From Microcaldota archaeon (lineage in GTDB: Archaea > Micrarchaeota > Micrarchaeia > Norongarragalinales > Norongarragalinaceae): 7,970 nucleotides of DNA. The notes under the pieces were generated by a model. The model had not been told where the DNA came from. It made no database searches and saw only the letters and a list, made by a program, of their open reading frames with translations. The position numbers and the translations under genes are program-made. Location: the NCBI GenBank assembly GCA_016214445.1, contig JACROM010000070.1, positions 15,809-23,778 of the forward strand, written 5' to 3'. Positions 1 to 5,940 of the stretch are shown here, one piece after another. Within the stretch, counting starts at the first letter, position 1, and each line of letters starts with the position of its first letter.

Positions 1-1508
1 GAGCCCGCCTGCGGTGCAGGCGTAAGTGAGGCTGTCTGCTGCGCCGCACCTGCGGTCGCGCCCGCCTGCGTTAAGGTTTCCCGGCACGTCGGCGTGCCGA
101 CGGTATCGTCCCTCACTACGTTGTCGCCCTCGCAATAGGCGCCGGCCTGCTTTTGCGCCTGTCCAACAACAGTGCATTCCGTTTTCATCCCCTTTTCGCA
201 CAAGAGCTCGCTGCTGCACGTTCCGCCGGTCTTGTAGTAGAGCTTGCCGCCTTCCTGGACGCACGCCGCGCCGCAGCCTTGGCTTGAAATGCTCGCTTGC
301 TTGTCTATCCCGCAGCCTGTTTGCGAAGTGTACGTTTCTGTTTTGACGCACGTTGATGGCACGATTCCGTCGACCTTGGAGCACGAGCCGCCCAAACTGC
401 CAAACAGGCCCAAACCAAACATGTCGAACAGGCCCCCGGACCAGCTGCATCCGCCGCCTGAGATTACGGCGCCTGCAGGGCAGACTGTTTTGCATGTTTC
501 CCTCGTGGTACCGGTGCACGCCGGGTCGGTTGTTGTTGTTCTTTCGCACGTGTACGCGAGGCTGCATTCCGGCGAGATTACTGTTGCGGAACCTGAAACC
601 GTGCCAAAAGAAGCGGTGACTGTTCCCTTGCCTTTGGCGGAGCCGGCGTTCCATGTGCCGGTGGGTGTAATTGTTCCGAGCATTGTTGTCCAAGTGAGCG
701 CGGGGCAGGTCATTGGAGTTCCATATGCTGAACAGGAAGCAGTGAATGTTTTGGAAGCGCCGGTGTAGGCTGGGGGAGATATTGTTATGGCGGTAAGCTT
801 GGGGGTTTTGACTGTGGCAGTGCCTTTGATTCCGTACGCTTCTGCTGTAACAGTTCCTTCCCCTTCCTGTCCTGCCGCGCTCCATGTGCCGCTTTGCGTT
901 ATCGCGCCGAGGCTTGCAGACCAGGCGAGCGCCGGGCAGGTCATAGTCATCCCGCCGTAATGACATGTTGCGGTGAATTGCTGGCTTGTTCCTACTGCCG
1001 GGTTGGGCGACAGGGTTATGGCGTCGAGTGAAGTGCACGCGTTGCTTTTGCAGTGCTGGTTTCCAGTGCACGTTCCGCAAGTGGGATAGACGCCGCATGA
1101 GGAGTCTGTCCCATCGCAGGCACGATGGTATAATGTAAACGTTGCGCTGCAGCCAACGTTTCCGCCGTAAAGGTCCTTTGCCCAGAACTTGACGGAGTTC
1201 GCACCGTAGTTGTAACTTACCGCTATGTTAGGGTACAAGGTCATTGGCTCGTCCCTTCCGCGGAAAGGCCTGTCCCAAATCAGGTTCCCGTTTAACCATA
1301 CGCGCCCTGCGTCATCACAGCCAGCGCTGCTTAACCGTACCTCGTAAACGCTTGTTGGAACGTAGAGGCTTACAGTTGTTTCAAAAGAGCTCCCGTACGC
1401 TGTACCGATGTCGCGGTAATCCGAGCTGACTGTCACCGGTTGCGTGTAGCTTCCTGCTTCTGCAAAGACAGACAGGGCAAACACGAGTGCAAGAAACTCG
1501 AAGCGCAT
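1..1508 (-). CDS. Secreted cysteine-rich protein with tandem Ig-like repeats (3' end outside window)
   Basis: The minus strand is open without a stop for 502 codons from the ATG at 1508 to the window edge. Residues 1-18 look like a signal peptide (basic start, hydrophobic core, cleavage near AEA-GS). Residues about 25-128 are probably a beta-rich domain containing VWLNGNLIWD. A cysteine cluster at C131-C158 links to two tandem 77-residue repeats (161-237 and 238-314), each with an equivalent Cys pair and Trp, resembling bacterial Ig-like (Big) domains. From residue 315 on there are 16 more cysteines and a Gly/Phe/Leu stretch (357-374). The 28 cysteines imply an extracytoplasmic disulfide-rich surface protein. 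I do not recognise the family. It starts 36 bases after the secretion platform gene and has its own TATA-like box with no Shine-Dalgarno motif, so the transcript is probably leaderless. Function is unknown; adhesion or cell-envelope role is inference. Confidence 0.85.
   Translation of the reverse strand, partial: MRFEFLALVFALSVFAEAGSYTQPVTVSSDYRDIGTAYGSSFETTVSLYVPTSVYEVRLSSAGCDDAGRVWLNGNLIWDRPFRGRDEPMTLYPNIAVSYNYGANSVKFWAKDLYGGNVGCSATFTLYHRACDGTDSSCGVYPTCGTCTGNQHCKSNACTSLDAITLSPNPAVGTSQQFTATCHYGGMTMTCPALAWSASLGAITQSGTWSAAGQEGEGTVTAEAYGIKGTATVKTPKLTAITISPPAYTGASKTFTASCSAYGTPMTCPALTWTTMLGTITPTGTWNAGSAKGKGTVTASFGTVSGSATVISPECSLAYTCERTTTTDPACTGTTRETCKTVCPAGAVISGGGCSWSGGLFDMFGLGLFGSLGGSCSKVDGIVPSTCVKTETYTSQTGCGIDKQASISSQGCGAACVQEGGKLYYKTGGTCSSELLCEKGMKTECTVVGQAQKQAGAYCEGDNVVRDDTVGTPTCRETLTQAGATAGAAQQTASLTPAPQAG
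567..797 (-). repeat. Ig-like protein repeat 2 (residues 238-314 of the secreted protein)
   Basis: A 77-residue unit beginning LTAITISPPA, directly abutting repeat 1. It carries C259 and C268 at the positions equivalent to C182 and C191 of repeat 1, so each unit probably has its own internal disulfide. The units are about half identical at the protein level, so this is an old duplication and not a recent DNA repeat. Confidence 0.75.
798..1028 (-). repeat. Ig-like protein repeat 1 (residues 161-237 of the secreted protein)
   Basis: A 77-residue unit beginning LDAITLSPNP. It aligns without gaps to the next unit with 39 of 77 residues identical by hand count. Cysteines fall at unit positions 22 and 31, the latter in the shared TCPAL motif, and tryptophans at W196 and W209 recur. 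The pattern (I-x-L/I-S-P, F-T-A, G-T-V-T-A) resembles Big_2-type Ig-like domains. Confidence 0.75.
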
Positions 1509-1530
1509 AATTGTAGTTGAACATGCAGTA

Positions 1531-1540
1531 GAATAAAACC
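1531..1540 (-). promoter_or_regulatory. TATA-like box of the secreted protein gene
   Basis: On the minus strand the sequence GGTTTTATTC sits between the upstream stop codon (1545-1547) and the ATG at 1508. Its centre is about 27 bases before the ATG, the spacing expected between an archaeal TATA box and the transcription start. No Shine-Dalgarno motif precedes the ATG, so a leaderless mRNA is inferred. Confidence 0.5.
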
Positions 1541-1544
1541 CTTT

Positions 1545-3821
1545 TCAGCCGCCCGTAAAGAACGAGCCCGTGAAGAAGACCGTCAGGCAAAAGAGGGCGA
1601 CGGCCATCGGAAGCGTCTTGGCTATGGAGACGTAAGTGTGCAATTCGTTGTTGGTGTCCTCTATCTGCGAGTTGAAGTAGGTGAGGAGCATGACGATTTC
1701 AATCACGTAGAGGCCGAGTATGAGGACGAACGCGCCTGGTTCCGCCGAGGAAGCTAGCGCTTTGGAGTTGAACATGTTTCCGAGGCTGCCCGCGCCTAGG
1801 CCGGCGACAGTGCCGCCGCCTGCGGCTGATGCAGCAGCCTCGCTTCCTCCCTGCGATGCTATGGAAGAGATGATGAGGCGCTGCATCGCTGAAACCACTC
1901 CGAGCACTATGGGCGCGACGAAAGTGGACATGGTCTTGAGCATTACTGTCACGTCCTCGAGCAGCTTCTTCAGCGACTCGTTTATTTTCTCAGAATTCCG
2001 GAGCTGCATGGAAAGCGCGATGAGTGATTTGGATGCCACATCGACGCCCAGTTCAACTGAGTCGCTTAGGAACTGCATTCCTGAACGAATGACATGTGAG
2101 GGCACGTTGTGAAGTGCGCCGAAGGTCTTGTCGAACAGGGCCGCGTCAAGGGTCATGCCCATGGTGGTGATGTTTTCGAGTATGCGCCTGAACACGTTCC
2201 TTCCAATAATGCTCTTGGGCAGGAACGCGACTGCCGAGCGCAGCGCTTCCTCTATGGGCTTGTTTTCGCCCATGCGCGAGGCAAGTACGTACATGGCGTC
2301 CTTGAATTCCGCTTCCATGGCCCGTATCTCGTCCTGTTTTTCCTTGCGGGGCCCGTACTCTCCGAGAAGATAGACGCTGACGGAGATTGCCAGGCCGAGA
2401 AGCAGGCCGAATATGGTGAATTGGCCGACGTAGAATCCCTGTTGGGCTGCCATGCGCAGGTGCGGCAGCTTGTTCACTTCGGTTGCGAGCGCTTCGTCCC
2501 TCTTGACTTTTCCTTCCGGTCCGGAAAGGACGCTTATCTGGCGTATCAGTTTGTCCTCCCTTTCGTCTTGCGTGACGATTTCGAAAGGTATGGCGCCCAG
2601 TGTTCCGGAAATCGGAAACGGGTCTACTTTTGCAGGGTAGGGCTGGAAAGAGTGTATGAACGTCATTGCCGGAACGTATGCGAACTTGTTGAACACGTCC
2701 TGCGTGTAGCCGAGGTCGGTCTGGTACCCTATGAACACCAAACCAACTATCAACAGGACGGCGAACAGACGGAAAGGCATGTTTGCGCCAAAAACACTGA
2801 CTGTTCCGCTTGGAGGCAGGCCTGGAAAGTCCTTTCCGATTTTCGGCGGCGTGGTCGTGGGAGGCTTGTTGCCGATGATGCTTTTGCCGTAGACGAAAAC
2901 CATTATGGGTATGAGGAAGTTGTAGGCGATGAACATGAATTCGGCTTTTGCTATGTCGGCGTTGTTGGCGAGCGAGGAGCCTATGGGCAGGAGTATGGCC
3001 ATGAGCAACGGAAGCAAAATGCCGAAGTAGTAAAGGTAAACTGTAGGCTGCTGCAGTTTTCTCGCGTACAAGTCCATTTTCTCGCGCGTTCCCTCAAGCA
3101 CGTCCTGAGATGCCTTTTCCAGCATGGCGAACCTCCGTTCCTTGTCCGCCTCGAGCACGCTTGCGCGTATCAGCATTAAAGCATGTTTGAAGTCCTCGTT
3201 GTACGCGCCCCACCTGTAAGCAAGCTCGTCAAGCCCTTCTTCCACTGACTCGTACCTTCCTATCTGGGTGTCCCACACTATTTTCTTCAGGTCTTCCGCT
3301 ATCTTGCCTTGGCCGTGGTTTGCAGCGAACTGGACCGCCTTTTCGAGGTTGGGCGTGAGACGCATGCTCATGGTGAGGTAGTTCACTATTTCGGGCACGT
3401 GCGCGAGCGAATTGATTTTCTCCTTCTCAACTGTGCTGTAGGGCATTTGCTTGTACATGAATGCCACGAGAACGGGCAGCAGGACGAACATGCCGCCAAC
3501 TCCTATTTTTATGGTTTCCGGGAACCTGGTCGCGAAGAATATGGCGCCGAAAAGCACCAGGCCTATGATGAGGCCGTTCCTGAGGATGCCGTTGTAGACG
3601 CCGTAGAATTCTTCAGGAGTGATGTCATAGCCCAAAAACGCGAATGCTTCCGCTTCCTTCTCGTTGAATTTCGCGCCTTTTCCGTAGGAAGCGAACATTT
3701 TGGAGAACTTTTTCGTGAAAGTGACGAAGCTCGGCCTTGTTTCCTTCTTTTTCTCTTCGACCGCTTCCGTCGCCTGGGTGTATAGTCCTTCTGGCTTGCT
3801 CTGCTTTTCCCGGCGGGCCAT
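1545..3821 (-). CDS. FlaJ/TadC-like type II/IV pilus secretion platform membrane protein
   Basis: A 758-residue integral membrane protein with two type II secretion F-like cytoplasmic domains, about residues 133-260 and 495-632, each followed by hydrophobic segments. Likely membrane segments lie near 82-97, 104-123, 262-281, 294-312, 350-367, 466-486, 634-652, 697-716 and 734-753. In this family the protein is the inner-membrane platform that works with a FlaI/TadA-type ATPase to assemble type IV pilus-like filaments or archaella. It is longer than the roughly 550-570 residues usual for archaeal FlaJ, mainly through a loop at about 373-465 and a Gly/Ala/Ser-rich stretch at 656-680. No ATPase or pilin gene lies next to it here. 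The start at 3821 is supported by a TATA-like box 27 bases upstream and no Shine-Dalgarno site. Family assignment is firm; the exact system (archaellum, adhesive pilus or other) is open. Confidence 0.85.
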   Translation of the reverse strand: MARREKQSKPEGLYTQATEAVEEKKKETRPSFVTFTKKFSKMFASYGKGAKFNEKEAEAFAFLGYDITPEEFYGVYNGILRNGLIIGLVLFGAIFFATRFPETIKIGVGGMFVLLPVLVAFMYKQMPYSTVEKEKINSLAHVPEIVNYLTMSMRLTPNLEKAVQFAANHGQGKIAEDLKKIVWDTQIGRYESVEEGLDELAYRWGAYNEDFKHALMLIRASVLEADKERRFAMLEKASQDVLEGTREKMDLYARKLQQPTVYLYYFGILLPLLMAILLPIGSSLANNADIAKAEFMFIAYNFLIPIMVFVYGKSIIGNKPPTTTPPKIGKDFPGLPPSGTVSVFGANMPFRLFAVLLIVGLVFIGYQTDLGYTQDVFNKFAYVPAMTFIHSFQPYPAKVDPFPISGTLGAIPFEIVTQDEREDKLIRQISVLSGPEGKVKRDEALATEVNKLPHLRMAAQQGFYVGQFTIFGLLLGLAISVSVYLLGEYGPRKEKQDEIRAMEAEFKDAMYVLASRMGENKPIEEALRSAVAFLPKSIIGRNVFRRILENITTMGMTLDAALFDKTFGALHNVPSHVIRSGMQFLSDSVELGVDVASKSLIALSMQLRNSEKINESLKKLLEDVTVMLKTMSTFVAPIVLGVVSAMQRLIISSIASQGGSEAAASAAGGGTVAGLGAGSLGNMFNSKALASSAEPGAFVLILGLYVIEIVMLLTYFNSQIEDTNNELHTYVSIAKTLPMAVALFCLTVFFTGSFFTGG

Positions 3822-3832
3822 GTGAAATGAGA

Positions 3833-3881
3833 ACGCTTTCCGCCTTTAAATGCGCTGGTTTTCCGATGCCCAAGAAAGCGT
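3833..3881. repeat. 8-base inverted repeat in the divergent promoter region
   Basis: ACGCTTTC at 3833-3840 is the exact reverse complement of GAAAGCGT at 3874-3881. One arm lies between the TATA box and start of the minus-strand gene, the other abuts the TATA box of the aminopeptidase gene. It could be a shared regulator site, but a pair of this length may arise by chance in 93 bases. Confidence 0.3.
3844..3851 (-). promoter_or_regulatory. TATA-like box of the secretion platform gene
   Basis: The minus strand reads ATTTAAAG here, centred about 27 bases before the ATG at 3821. The bases between it and the ATG contain no Shine-Dalgarno motif, consistent with a leaderless mRNA. Confidence 0.55.
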
Positions 3882-3888
3882 ATTAAAA
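3881..3888 (+). promoter_or_regulatory. TATA-like box of the aminopeptidase gene
   Basis: TATTAAAA is centred about 30 bases upstream of the ATG at 3915 and is preceded by a purine-rich AGAAAGCG that could serve as a TFB-recognition element. There is no Shine-Dalgarno motif before the ATG, so the mRNA is probably leaderless or has only a few leader bases. Confidence 0.55.
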
Positions 3889-3914
3889 CCCCGGTTGCGT
3901 AACGAATAGCATAT

Positions 3915-5351
3915 ATGGATTACTCTCTTGAGTTCGGGAATTTCTGGACTTCTCGCGCGAACGCGCTCATAGCGCCGGTGTACGAGGATGATTTGCGTTT
4001 GGCGCCTGCACGCCTGCAGGCAGCTTTGAAAAAAGCCAAGGACAAGAAGCTTTTTTCAGGAAAGGAAGGCGAGATTCACGCAGTAGAGAACGTTGTTTTC
4101 GTAGGTTTGGGCAAGAAAAGCGATTCCTCTTCGTACGAGAAGGCTGTCGGGTCGGCGTTTTCGAAGGCGAAATCCTTGGGCGCGGACTTGGCTGCTGTTC
4201 TTGCAGAGGACGCGCGCCAGGTTTACTCTTCTGTCCTTGGTCTGGAACGCGCGTCTTACGTTTTCGACCAGTACAAGAAGGAAAAAAACCCGCTGAAAAT
4301 GAAGGTTCTGCTTTACACGCGCGACGCGAGCGCGTCTTCCTACGTCAAGAAAGCGCTGGTTGTGGCTGGCGCGATCCGCACCGCCATGGACCTGACGAAC
4401 CAGCCTTCGAACATTGCGACTCCCGAGTTCATGGCAGTTGAAGCCAGAAAAATCGCGAAGGAAGCTGGCGGGCTTTCCGCCCGCGTGCTGGACGACAAGA
4501 TGTTATGCAAGCACTCGTTCGGTTCGCTGCTAGCTGTTGGTCAGGGGAGCGACCACCCGCCGCGCTTGGTGGTGCTCGAGTACCGGACGGGAAAAGGGAA
4601 GCCTTGGTTTGTTTTGGTGGGCAAGGGCATAACGTTCGATTCAGGCGGCATTTCCATCAAGCCTTCGGAAAGCATGGACAAGATGAAGTTCGACAAATCC
4701 GGCGCTTGCTCGGTTATGGCCGTGATGTCGGTTTTGCGGAAGATGAAGGTGGACGTGAACGTGGCTGCAGTGCTGCCTTTCGCGGAAAACATGCCTTCGG
4801 GCCACGCCTACAAGCCGGGCGACGTTGTAAAGTCCTATTCCGGCAAGACTATCGAGGTGTTAAACACCGATGCGGAAGGAAGGGTGATTCTTGCGGACGC
4901 GTTGAGCTACGCTCTGGCCACCTACAAGCCTGAAGCGATTGTTGATTTGGCTACGCTTACAGGAGCCTGCGCCATTGCCCTAGGCGACGGTTACGCCGGG
5001 CTGTTCTCCAACAAGCCGTACTTGCTTGAGGCGCTGAAGGCAATTTCCGAGGATTCAGGCGACCTTTGCTGGCCGCTGCCGCTCGACAAGGAGCACGAAG
5101 AGAAGCTGAAAGCGAACGTTGGAGATTTCAAGAACATCGGCGAGACAAAGGGCGAGGCAGGCGCGTCAATCGGTGCCGCGTTTTTGAAGCAGTTCGTTGA
5201 CGAAACCCCCTGGGTGCACTTGGACATTGCTGGAGTGGCTTGGCTGGGCTCTGCCAAACCCTATGCGGGCGTTGGCGCTACTGGTTTCGGCGTGCGTTTC
5301 CTTTTACAGTTGCTGCAGCAGCCCAACGTTTTTAAACAAACGAAGAAATAA
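3915..5351 (+). CDS. pepA: Leucyl aminopeptidase (M17 family)
   Basis: A 478-residue cytosolic peptidase that removes N-terminal residues from peptides using two divalent metal ions, normally as a hexamer. The variable N-terminal domain covers about residues 1-145 and the catalytic domain the rest. The motifs VGKGITFDSGG (235-245) and NTDAEGR (317-323) are intact. K237, D242, D260, D319 and E321 correspond to the metal ligands, and K249 and R323 to the catalytic residues, of bovine lens aminopeptidase (K250, D255, D273, D332, E334; K262, R336), with a constant offset of 13. The metal-binding D260 is followed by KSGA where many bacterial members have MGGA. It is transcribed divergently from the secretion platform gene. 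The ferredoxin ATG lies only 16 bases after its stop, so it may be cotranscribed with the redox genes. Likely role is peptide turnover; substrate preference cannot be read from sequence. Confidence 0.95.
   Translation: MDYSLEFGNFWTSRANALIAPVYEDDLRLAPARLQAALKKAKDKKLFSGKEGEIHAVENVVFVGLGKKSDSSSYEKAVGSAFSKAKSLGADLAAVLAEDARQVYSSVLGLERASYVFDQYKKEKNPLKMKVLLYTRDASASSYVKKALVVAGAIRTAMDLTNQPSNIATPEFMAVEARKIAKEAGGLSARVLDDKMLCKHSFGSLLAVGQGSDHPPRLVVLEYRTGKGKPWFVLVGKGITFDSGGISIKPSESMDKMKFDKSGACSVMAVMSVLRKMKVDVNVAAVLPFAENMPSGHAYKPGDVVKSYSGKTIEVLNTDAEGRVILADALSYALATYKPEAIVDLATLTGACAIALGDGYAGLFSNKPYLLEALKAISEDSGDLCWPLPLDKEHEEKLKANVGDFKNIGETKGEAGASIGAAFLKQFVDETPWVHLDIAGVAWLGSAKPYAGVGATGFGVRFLLQLLQQPNVFKQTKK
5329..5336 (+). 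promoter_or_regulatory. Possible TATA box for the ferredoxin gene inside the end of pepA
   Basis: TTTTTAAA lies in the last codons of the aminopeptidase gene. A start 27 bases downstream would fall near 5360, giving a leader of under ten bases before the ferredoxin ATG at 5368. That leader would barely hold the GGTG at 5359-5362, so cotranscription with pepA is an equally good explanation. Confidence 0.3.
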
Positions 5352-5367
5352 ACCGGCTGGTGGGAAA

Positions 5368-5616
5368 ATGGCTTCAAATACTATCAGACACAACAGGGAG
5401 AATTGCATAGGGTGTTCTGCCTGTGCCGGAGTTGCGCCGGATTTTTGGGAGATGGGCGCGGACGGGAAGTCGGACTTGGTCGGCGGAACCGAGCGGGAGG
5501 ACGGCTCGGTTGAGAAGGAAATCGAAGACAAGGATTTGGCCGCGAACATGGAGGCAGCTCGTTCCTGTCCGGTTAACGTCATACACGTCTTCAAGGGTTC
5601 GGACAAGCTGATTTGA
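5368..5616 (+). CDS. Single-cluster [4Fe-4S] ferredoxin
   Basis: An 82-residue soluble electron carrier. Cysteines C13, C16 and C19 in CIGCSAC and C67 in the later SCPVN motif are the expected four ligands of one [4Fe-4S] cluster; a second cluster motif is absent. The APDFWE segment after the first motif is typical of this ferredoxin type. The middle part (about 28-59) is strongly acidic, as usual for ferredoxins that dock with oxidoreductases. The start at 5368 is chosen because it follows GGTG at 5359-5362 with a five-base spacer; an in-frame ATG at 5197 lies inside pepA and would add 57 residues unrelated to ferredoxin. The glutaredoxin gene follows after nine bases, so the two are almost surely one transcript. 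Partner enzymes are not evident here. Confidence 0.92.
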   Translation: MASNTIRHNRENCIGCSACAGVAPDFWEMGADGKSDLVGGTEREDGSVEKEIEDKDLAANMEAARSCPVNVIHVFKGSDKLI

Positions 5617-5620
5617 GGTG
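5615..5620 (+). promoter_or_regulatory. Ribosome binding site of the glutaredoxin gene
   Basis: GAGGTG overlaps the ferredoxin TGA stop (5614-5616) and sits five bases before the ATG at 5626. It matches the archaeal anti-Shine-Dalgarno complement GGAGGTGAT and suggests coupled translation of the two redox proteins. Confidence 0.6.
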
Positions 5621-5625
5621 TTTTC

Positions 5626-5865
5626 ATGGCGAAGAATGTTACAGTTTACTCGACTCCGACGTGCGTTTACTGCACCCTGGTGAAGCAGTACCTGAAGGAT
5701 AACGGCGTGCAGTTCAAGGAAATCGACGTGTCCGTTGACCAGAAAGCAGCAGAAGAAATGATAGAGAAGAGCGGCCAGATGGGTGTGCCCGTGATAGACG
5801 TCGACGGCAGGATAATAGTGGGATTCGACCGGCCGGCGCTTCAGTCTGCGCTCGGGTTGAAATGA
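5626..5865 (+). CDS. Small glutaredoxin/thioredoxin-fold protein (CVYC active site)
   Basis: A 79-residue thioredoxin-fold protein, the usual length of small glutaredoxin or NrdH-like redoxins. VTVYSTPTC forms the first strand leading to the CVYC active site (C13, C16); the MGVPVIDVDG segment at 52-61 has the cis-proline of the fold, and the IIVGFDR stretch matches the YruB/NrdH-like group. The common motif is CPYC; valine replaces proline here, which in thiol redoxins can shift redox potential (inference). It probably reduces protein disulfides in the cytoplasm; whether the electron donor is glutathione, a thioredoxin reductase or another low-molecular-weight thiol is not visible. It follows the ferredoxin gene by nine bases with a good ribosome site and precedes gap by 75 bases. 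Confidence 0.9.
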   Translation: MAKNVTVYSTPTCVYCTLVKQYLKDNGVQFKEIDVSVDQKAAEEMIEKSGQMGVPVIDVDGRIIVGFDRPALQSALGLK

Positions 5866-5892
5866 GGAAAAGGGTTGTTGGTTTTGTTCAAG

Positions 5893-5907
5893 TTGCGATT
5901 ATCGCAA
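5893..5907 (+). promoter_or_regulatory. Palindrome TTGCGA-TTA-TCGCAA upstream of gap
   Basis: A perfect 6-base inverted repeat with a three-base spacer, 33 bases before the gap ATG. It could be a protein operator, or arm 1-2 of an RNA switch, because its right arm overlaps the left arm of the next hairpin. Confidence 0.4.
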
Positions 5908-5926
5908 GCTTTTGTGCTTGCGTTTT
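5903..5926 (+). terminator. Hairpin CGCAAGC/GCTTGCG followed by TTTT between the glutaredoxin and gap genes
   Basis: A seven-base perfect stem (5903-5909 with 5916-5922), six-base loop and four T's immediately after (5923-5926). The shape is that of an intrinsic terminator, although archaeal termination depends mainly on T tracts and four T's are few. It may partly separate gap expression from the upstream redox genes, or act as a leader structure. Confidence 0.4.
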
Positions 5927-5931
5927 AGGTC

Positions 5932-5937
5932 GGTGAT
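5932..5937 (+). promoter_or_regulatory. Ribosome binding site of gap
   Basis: GGTGAT is a perfect six-base match to the 3' part of the archaeal Shine-Dalgarno consensus GGAGGTGAT, three bases before the ATG at 5941. Its presence means gap is translated from a leadered or polycistronic mRNA, unlike the apparently leaderless genes further left. Confidence 0.55.
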
Positions 5938-5940
5938 TGA

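Noticed and set aside
26..768. Plus-strand open frames across the left edge (26-346, 244-768, 353-619)
   Set aside because: They lie opposite the long minus-strand frame that has a signal peptide, repeats and patterned cysteines; their products are low-complexity and Arg- or Pro/Val-rich with no recognisable domain.
2109..3785. Long plus-strand frames opposite the secretion platform gene (2109-3179, 3309-3785)
   Set aside because: The minus-strand product has clear membrane segments and type II secretion F-like domains. The plus-strand products are rich in Arg, His, Val and Cys in the way expected of antisense shadows.
5197..5367. Upstream in-frame start that would extend the ferredoxin by 57 residues
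   Set aside because: The extension overlaps the conserved C-terminus of pepA and has no ferredoxin similarity; the ATG at 5368 has a proper ribosome site and gives the usual ferredoxin length.
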